Of a stretch of DNA of 10,930 nt, positions 6,155-10,930 are shown in pieces. Below the pieces are notes generated by a model that worked only from the letters and a program-made list of their open reading frames with translations, did no database searches and was not told where the DNA came from. Position numbers and translations under genes: made by a program. Position 1 is the stretch's first letter, and each line of letters begins with the position of its first letter. The DNA is from an uncultured Ruminococcus sp. (lineage in GTDB: Bacteria; Bacillota; Clostridia; Oscillospirales; Ruminococcaceae), in the NCBI GenBank assembly GCA_946612185.1, contig CAMOEP010000051.1, positions 1 through 10,930 of the forward strand, read 5' to 3'.

Positions 6155-7609
6155 GTGTACAAGGAGCATATTCTGAAAATATTCCGCTACGCCATGAAGA
6201 ACATCTGGATGCTGATATTCCCCCTGCTTCGTGGATTTTCGGTTTACCACTTCAATGCGGCGGACGTAAAGACCTGGCTGGAAGGTGCGTGGATGGATAT
6301 ACTGGTACTTGGTGCGATACTGATATTCGGCTTTGTACGGTGGTATTTCTCACGCATAACCATTGAGGACGGCTGCGTTATCCACGAGGAGGGACTGCTT
6401 CTTCGCATACGCACGACCATACCCATGAGCAATATAAGCGTGACCACCATTGAGCGTCCTTTGTGGCTGATGCCGGTGAGGGCGGTCAGGCTGAGTTTCG
6501 ACACAAGGGCAGGATTTTTCCGGTCAACGGACATGAAGCTTCTGGTGAACGAGGAGGTATGCCGTGCGCTGACCAAAGATATACCCGATGTCATGGAGGA
6601 TAAGCGCATAAGCGGACTTCCCGACCCTACGGCGCTTTCGGTGCTGCTTTTCTCGGTATTCTTTTCCAGCAGCTTCTCCGGAGCGGTATATATCGCCACA
6701 TTCTTCGTCAAAGGCGGCGACATCGCCCAGAACATACTCACCATGTCCCTTGACAAGATAACCGAAACTACCGAGATGATAACCAGCCGGACGCTTCTGA
6801 AGATACCGTCGGCGGCAGTTCTGGCGGGAGCGGTATTCCTGGCGGCGTGGATACTTTCCTTTGTGGTGAATATCCTGCGCTACTCCAGGTTCACTATCGA
6901 GAGCGACAGCAAGCGTGTCCACATATCCTGCGGCATAACCAACCGCCGTGACTACCTTATAAACGTCAGCCACATAAACTTCGTTGACATTCGCCAGAAC
7001 CTTATCATGAAGGTTGCGGATGCACTGACCATAGGCATAAACTGTGCCGGTTACGGCTGTGATTCGCAGCATTTGCCGGTCATCATGCCCATTCGTAAAA
7101 AGAGCGAGGTTGGCGAGGGACTGCGCCCGCTGGGAGTAAAGGGAGCGTTCCGCCGTGACTTCCGCCCGAAGCGTGACGGCATCTGGACATACATCTGGCT
7201 TCCGGCGCTGGGGTGTCTGTCGGTATTCCCGATACAGGGCTGGTTCAACGAAATATTCCCGAAATTTGAGGAACTTTCGTTCTTTGCGGCAGTCATGCTT
7301 GAGATACCGCTGGCATGGATGATAATGGTAAAAATATACGCTATATTCACCAGTGGAGTAACTATCGAAGAAAGCCAGATAATCATACACTGTTCCCGCT
7401 GGACGACGTTCCACACGGTCATAGCCGAGAGAGAAAATATAGTAAAAATGGAGCTTGACCAGACCATATTCCAGCGGTTCAACCGGAAGTGTTCGCTTTC
7501 GGTATGGCTCAGCGGCGAGAGCGTGTCGAAGTACACCATACAGGCGATGAACCTTACTGACTGCCTGCGTATCGCAGAAATGCTCGACTACAATATCCGC
7601 CGCAGTTGA
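6155..7609 (+). CDS. Multi-bPH2-domain membrane protein, YdbT-like
   Basis: A 484-residue integral membrane protein with three repeats of a membrane-helix pair followed by a bPH2 domain. Helices lie near 12-30, 46-66, 163-186, 215-240, 350-372 and 385-405. PH-like segments start near RITIEDGCVIHEEGLL (about 67), RFTIESDSKRVHISCG (about 243) and GVTIEESQIIIHCS (about 404), each opening with the shared pattern (R/G)xTIE. This is the usual architecture of the large YdbT-type partner. It starts at GTG (6155) one base after the stop of the small bPH2 gene. Its own TGA lies inside the -35 box of the next promoter. The likely role is in envelope homeostasis or antimicrobial tolerance together with its partner (inference from the family). 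Confidence 0.78.
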   Translation: MYKEHILKIFRYAMKNIWMLIFPLLRGFSVYHFNAADVKTWLEGAWMDILVLGAILIFGFVRWYFSRITIEDGCVIHEEGLLLRIRTTIPMSNISVTTIERPLWLMPVRAVRLSFDTRAGFFRSTDMKLLVNEEVCRALTKDIPDVMEDKRISGLPDPTALSVLLFSVFFSSSFSGAVYIATFFVKGGDIAQNILTMSLDKITETTEMITSRTLLKIPSAAVLAGAVFLAAWILSFVVNILRYSRFTIESDSKRVHISCGITNRRDYLINVSHINFVDIRQNLIMKVADALTIGINCAGYGCDSQHLPVIMPIRKKSEVGEGLRPLGVKGAFRRDFRPKRDGIWTYIWLPALGCLSVFPIQGWFNEIFPKFEELSFFAAVMLEIPLAWMIMVKIYAIFTSGVTIEESQIIIHCSRWTTFHTVIAERENIVKMELDQTIFQRFNRKCSLSVWLSGESVSKYTIQAMNLTDCLRIAEMLDYNIRRS

Positions 7610-7634
7610 CAAGAAAATGAATGTGTGATATTAT
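7606..7634 (+). promoter_or_regulatory. Sigma-A promoter for the peptidase-like / alpha-galactosidase unit
   Basis: A perfect TTGACA (7606-7611), which contains the stop codon of the preceding gene, a 17-nt spacer and TATTAT (7629-7634, 5 of 6). A shifted TATAAT at 7632 would need a 20-nt spacer. The start point is expected near 7641, giving a leader of about 140 nt that includes the inverted-repeat element. Confidence 0.7.
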
Positions 7635-7649
7635 AATAAGTGTTAATAA

Positions 7650-7756
7650 AATGCGTAATTCGTAATTATATGTGTTGCCTTAAAGATGCCAGTCACCGGA
7701 AGTACTCTGTAAACAGCATCTTTTAAAAATCACCGCTGCAATTACGCATTACGAAT
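7650..7756. mobile_element. MITE-like inverted-repeat element in the leader of the peptidase-like gene
   Basis: The ends are imperfect inverted repeats: ATGCGTAATTCGTAATT (7651-7667) on the left and AATTACGCATTACGAAT (7740-7756) on the right, which match at 15 of 17 positions after reverse complementing. Inside them AAAGATGC (7682-7689) pairs with GCATCTTT (7716-7723), so the whole ~107-bp unit can fold into a nested hairpin. It has no coding capacity. Size, ends and position suggest a non-autonomous MITE or a similar dispersed repeat. I see no clear target-site duplication and no second full copy here, so this is a structural inference. Confidence 0.45.
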
Positions 7757-7780
7757 CAGATAAAAGGGTGATCTTAAATT

Positions 7781-8584
7781 ATGATAAGCATTTACGAAAT
7801 ACTCAAAGCCGTAACAGTCCGCAACTGCGACAACGGCAGAATGTTCACCGCTTCCGACAGACTCGACGTTATCGGCAAGCTTCTCTGGAACAGCCCCTAC
7901 AGAAGGATCAATTCCCAGGGACTTTTCCACCTCTACGCCGCTCGCCCTATCGACCAGATACGCAACTCGGTGATACTGGTTTCCAGCCATGTGGATACCC
8001 CCATGAGCGTTACCCGCTTCTTCACCGGCGAAACTGACGACGGACTGATGAAAGGCACATTCGACAACTCCATAACCAATGCGGCTATACTCCAGCTTAT
8101 GCTCAGCGGTGTTCTGCCGGATAATGTGGTAGTTGCGTTCACAGGCGGCAAGGAGGCTGACTATGAGGGCGCAAAGCAGGTGTCCAGATTCCTGAAAAAG
8201 GCTGGTGCTGACATCGAAATGGCAGTAGTCCTGGACGTTACCAACATGGGCTGGAAGGAGAACGGCGATTTCACTATCGAGAACGACTTCTGGAGTGAGG
8301 AGCAGGGCAATAAGGTCATCGCACTGATGAAGTCGCTGTCCGGACAGTGGTTCTTCGTTCCGGAGGATACCGGGGACGTTCCGCCGTACATATACAGCGA
8401 CCGTGTTATCCGCATCGAAGCCGAGGAGGACGAGACATGGACTTATGATTCCCTTGATATAACCTGTTTCAGCCTGCGTATCCCCGTCTACGGCAGCCGC
8501 CGCAGCGACAAGGGTATACTTGCGGACAAAGCGTCCCTGGGCAACTACGTCAAGGCGCTTGAAAAGATACTTAGATACTGGTAA
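7781..8584 (+). CDS. M20/M28/M42-fold (di-zinc aminopeptidase-like) protein with altered active site
   Basis: A 267-residue soluble protein resembling co-catalytic zinc exopeptidases. Ligand-like motifs appear in the expected order: VSSHVDT (His70, Asp72), GTFDNS (Asp95), AFTGGKEAD (Lys124-Glu125) and VVLDVTN (Asp152). Active enzymes have Glu-Glu where Lys-Glu occurs here; the first Glu is the general base. The C-terminal His ligand, expected in PVYGSRRSDKGILADKASLG (235-254), is not apparent. It is also shorter than the usual 340-400 residues. It may be inactive, or may use a different chemistry. The start ATG follows AAGGGTGA at rather long spacing. It is 14 nt ahead of the alpha-galactosidase gene and shares its promoter. 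The fold call is fairly good, the function is unknown. Confidence 0.6.
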   Translation: MISIYEILKAVTVRNCDNGRMFTASDRLDVIGKLLWNSPYRRINSQGLFHLYAARPIDQIRNSVILVSSHVDTPMSVTRFFTGETDDGLMKGTFDNSITNAAILQLMLSGVLPDNVVVAFTGGKEADYEGAKQVSRFLKKAGADIEMAVVLDVTNMGWKENGDFTIENDFWSEEQGNKVIALMKSLSGQWFFVPEDTGDVPPYIYSDRVIRIEAEEDETWTYDSLDITCFSLRIPVYGSRRSDKGILADKASLGNYVKALEKILRYW

Positions 8585-8598
8585 TGTGAGGGCTGCGT

Positions 8599-10791
8599 AT
8601 GGCTGTTGAATATTTTGAGGACACAAGAACGTTCCGCCTGCGTTCAAAGGACACCGACTGGGTGATGCAGGTGGTTGACGAGGGCTATTTATTGCAGGTT
8701 TACTGCGGCGCAGCAGTTCCGGACAGCGACCTTTCCTGGCTTCTGCGCCTGGACGAGCCGCCGTTCGTTCCGAGTGTGAATATGCGGGACAAGGGGACTT
8801 TTATGGACTCAGCGCCGTTTGTGTACCCTTGCGCAGGTACAGGCGACTACCGTGAGCCGGCGTTTGAGATAGTTGCACCAGACGGGACGACTGCAAGCGA
8901 CCTGCGTTACTCCTCCCACCGGATATACAGCGGAAAACCGGCTCTGGACGGACTTCCTGCCACATTTGCGGCAGAGGAAAGCGGCTGCGAGACACTGGAA
9001 ATAGTCCTGGAGGACAAGTTCACAGGGCTGGAAGTGACGCTTGTATGCACCGCTTTTGAGAAACTCAGCGCTTTCACACGCTCGGTAAGGGTGAAAAACT
9101 GCGGTATACAGCCGGTTTTTCTGAAAAACGTAAGCTCCATGTGCGCAGAATTCGACAGCAGCGATATGGACATGATTACCCTCTGGGGTTCGTGGGCGAG
9201 GGAGCGTATCCCGGAGCGTTGCAGGCTTCACCACGGCGTTCAGTATATTTCCTCTGGCAGGGGAACGAGTTCCCACCAGTACAACCCCTTTGCGGCACTC
9301 TGCGTCCGTAATGCGGACGAGGATTCCGGCGAAGTATGGGGATTTTCACTGGTATACTCCGGCAACTTCAAAGCCCTTGCGGAAGTGACTCAGCACGACT
9401 GCACACGCTTCATTATCGGCATGGGCAGCGACGGTTTCCTCTGGAAGCTTGAACCGGGGGAGACTTTCACCGCCCCGGAAGCGGCAGCAGTCCATTCCCT
9501 TGAGGGACTTGGCGGAATGAGCCGGACTTTCCACGACCTCTGGCGGCAGAACCTTATCCGCAGCCCGTACAAGTTCCGTGAGCGCCCGGTACTTATCAAC
9601 AACTGGGAAGCCACCTACTTCAATTTCGATGCGGACAAGCTTGCGAACATCGCCAGTGAAGCCTCGGAACTGGGCATCGAGATGCTTGTTATGGACGACG
9701 GCTGGTTCGGTCACAGGGAGAGCGACAATTCCTCCCTGGGGGACTGGTTCGTGAACGAGAAGAAGCTTCCCGGCGGACTTGGCGCACTGGTCGAGCGTGT
9801 AAAGGGCTATGGTATGCGCTTTGGAATATGGTTCGAGCCGGAGATGATATCACCGGATTCTGATCTTTTCCGCAGTCACCCTGACTGGGCTATCCAGATA
9901 AAGGGCAGGGAGATGACCATGAGCCGTGAGCAGTACGTCCTCGACCTTTCCAGGAGCGAGGTAAGGGAGTGTGTTTACTCCCAGATAAAGAGGATATTGG
10001 ACAGCGCAGATATAGCCTATGTAAAATGGGACTGCAACCGCCAGATCACCGAAGCCGGTTCACTGGCACTTCCCGCCGATCGTCAGCAGGAGGTCATGCA
10101 CAGGTACATTTTAGGCGTATACGACCTTATGGAGCGGCTGGTAACTGATTACCCGGATCTGCTCCTGGAAAACTGTTCCGGCGGCGGAGGGCGGTTTGAC
10201 CCTGGTATGCTTTACTATTCGCCGCAGATATGGTGTTCCGACGACACCGACGCACTTGAGCGGCTGAAGATACAGTACGGCACATCACTTTGCTATCCAT
10301 GCTCGGCAATGGGCGCACACGTTTCGGTATGCCCGAACCATACAGTCGGCAGAACTACGCCGTTTTCCACCAGAGCCAACGTTTCCCTTGCAGGAACGTT
10401 CGGTTATGAGCTTGACGTTACGAAGCTGTCTGAGGAGGACAAGTCAGCCATACCCGGACAGATCGCCCTATATAAAAAGTATGGTCGGCTTGTGCGCAGC
10501 GGCGACCTGTTCCGCATAAGCAGCATATTCGATGACCCGGAGTACCATGCACTGATGTTCGTGGCGAAGGATAAGAGCGAGGCACTTGTGGAGTACTTCC
10601 AGGTGCTTGGCAGACCGAACCGCCGCAGCCGCCGGATAAAGCTGAAAGGTCTTGACCCTGATGCTGTGTATTTCGAGGAAAAGGCCCCGGAAAAGACCAT
10701 ATCCGGCGCAGCACTCATGAACTGCGGAATAAATATATGCGGACTCTGGGGCGACTGCCAGTCCGTGATATTCCACTATATAAAGAAGTGA
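8599..10791 (+). CDS. Alpha-galactosidase, glycoside hydrolase family 36
   Basis: Releases terminal alpha-1,6-galactose from raffinose, stachyose, melibiose and galactomannan fragments. The 730-residue length equals full-length bacterial GH36 enzymes of the Geobacillus AgaA type. Landmarks: an N-terminal beta-sandwich (about 1-320), INNWEATYFNFD (Trp336), VMDDGWFGHR (Asp366, Asp367), GIWFEPEMISPDSDLF, YVKWDCNR with the nucleophile Asp478, ENCSGGGGRFDPGML, and WCSDDTDALERLKIQYG with the acid/base Asp548, then a C-terminal beta domain. All catalytic residues are present. There is no signal peptide, so it acts in the cytoplasm on imported oligosaccharides. GAGGG lies 7 nt before the ATG. It is second in a two-gene unit with no sugar transporter or regulator beside it in this window. 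Confidence 0.96.
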   Translation: MAVEYFEDTRTFRLRSKDTDWVMQVVDEGYLLQVYCGAAVPDSDLSWLLRLDEPPFVPSVNMRDKGTFMDSAPFVYPCAGTGDYREPAFEIVAPDGTTASDLRYSSHRIYSGKPALDGLPATFAAEESGCETLEIVLEDKFTGLEVTLVCTAFEKLSAFTRSVRVKNCGIQPVFLKNVSSMCAEFDSSDMDMITLWGSWARERIPERCRLHHGVQYISSGRGTSSHQYNPFAALCVRNADEDSGEVWGFSLVYSGNFKALAEVTQHDCTRFIIGMGSDGFLWKLEPGETFTAPEAAAVHSLEGLGGMSRTFHDLWRQNLIRSPYKFRERPVLINNWEATYFNFDADKLANIASEASELGIEMLVMDDGWFGHRESDNSSLGDWFVNEKKLPGGLGALVERVKGYGMRFGIWFEPEMISPDSDLFRSHPDWAIQIKGREMTMSREQYVLDLSRSEVRECVYSQIKRILDSADIAYVKWDCNRQITEAGSLALPADRQQEVMHRYILGVYDLMERLVTDYPDLLLENCSGGGGRFDPGMLYYSPQIWCSDDTDALERLKIQYGTSLCYPCSAMGAHVSVCPNHTVGRTTPFSTRANVSLAGTFGYELDVTKLSEEDKSAIPGQIALYKKYGRLVRSGDLFRISSIFDDPEYHALMFVAKDKSEALVEYFQVLGRPNRRSRRIKLKGLDPDAVYFEEKAPEKTISGAALMNCGINICGLWGDCQSVIFHYIKK

Positions 10792-10802
10792 CATTTGTCA
10801 CT
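10787..10802. repeat. Inverted repeat over the alpha-galactosidase stop codon
   Basis: AGTGACATTTGTCACT is a perfect 7-bp inverted repeat with a 2-base centre (or 6 bp with a 4-base loop), and includes the TGA stop. No U tract follows, so it is not a standard terminator. It might protect the mRNA 3' end or be incidental. Confidence 0.45.
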
Positions 10803-10876
10803 GAGATAATGACGTTCGGCATCTTATAATTATTACCCATTTCTGGTATCATATAATCACAGAAACAACCATGATA

Positions 10877-10930
10877 TTAAGGCAACACCGCACAAAGACC
10901 GCCTGACGGCTTTGTGGCACATCTGCTTGC
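10877..10930. repeat. Start of a probable dispersed hairpin repeat, cut by the window edge
   Basis: After TTAAGGCAACACCG comes CACAAAG (10891-10897) pairing with CTTTGTG (10910-10916), with an inner CCG/CGG stem around CCTGA and one bulged A. From memory, GGCAACACCGCACAAAG-type hairpins recur in Ruminococcus intergenic DNA, but I cannot confirm it here. The rest of this 139-base tail after the alpha-galactosidase shows no gene. A TATAAT at 10852-10857 lacks a -35 box. Confidence 0.4.

Noticed and set aside
7672..7683. GTGTTGCCTTAA, the reverse complement of TTAAGGCAACAC at 10877-10888, as evidence that the two repeats belong to one family
   Set aside because: Several 12-base matches are expected by chance in an 11-kb window on both strands, and the similarity does not extend on either side.
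10787..10802. Rho-independent terminator after the alpha-galactosidase
   Set aside because: The hairpin is good but no T run follows, and the stem includes the stop codon.

Overview
The window looks like chromosomal DNA from a low-to-mid GC Clostridia bacterium, most likely a Ruminococcus or a related Oscillospiraceae. This rests on a Firmicutes-type RNase J followed by the c-di-AMP phosphodiesterase GdpP, good Shine-Dalgarno sites, consensus sigma-A promoters and an intracellular GH36 alpha-galactosidase. It is an inference from gene content. No 16S rRNA or other taxonomic marker is present.

The left half (1-5604) is read leftward. From right to left it holds an AGCS-family sodium/amino-acid symporter (5604-4375), a degenerate phosphohexomutase-like protein lacking all the recognisable catalytic motifs (4329-3277), a 423-bp non-coding gap, RNase J (2853-1009) and the N-terminal half of GdpP (981-1, cut by the window edge). 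The gap carries a perfect TTGACA-17-TATAAT promoter about 320 nt upstream of rnj. The long leader it produces holds a palindrome, a 9-bp tandem repeat, mutually exclusive hairpins, a terminator-like stem with a U7 tract, and a 15-codon upstream ORF that overlaps the rnj start as ATGA. RNase J and GdpP are 27 nt apart and probably cotranscribed, joining mRNA turnover to c-di-AMP breakdown.

The right half (5692-10791) is read rightward. A promoter divergent from the symporter drives a tightly coupled pair of bacterial PH-domain (bPH2, YdbS/YdbT-like) membrane proteins. A second promoter overlaps the end of that pair. It reads through a small MITE-like inverted-repeat element into a two-gene unit: a di-zinc-aminopeptidase-fold protein with altered active-site positions, and a full-length GH36 alpha-galactosidase whose catalytic residues are intact. 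The last ~55 bases look like the start of a hairpin-forming dispersed repeat.

Most genes are ordinary housekeeping or metabolic genes. The most interesting items are the RNase J leader, the phosphohexomutase pseudoenzyme linked to an amino-acid symporter, and the peptidase-like protein with a Lys in place of the usual general-base Glu. I see no CRISPR array, tRNA, rRNA, transposase or phage gene.
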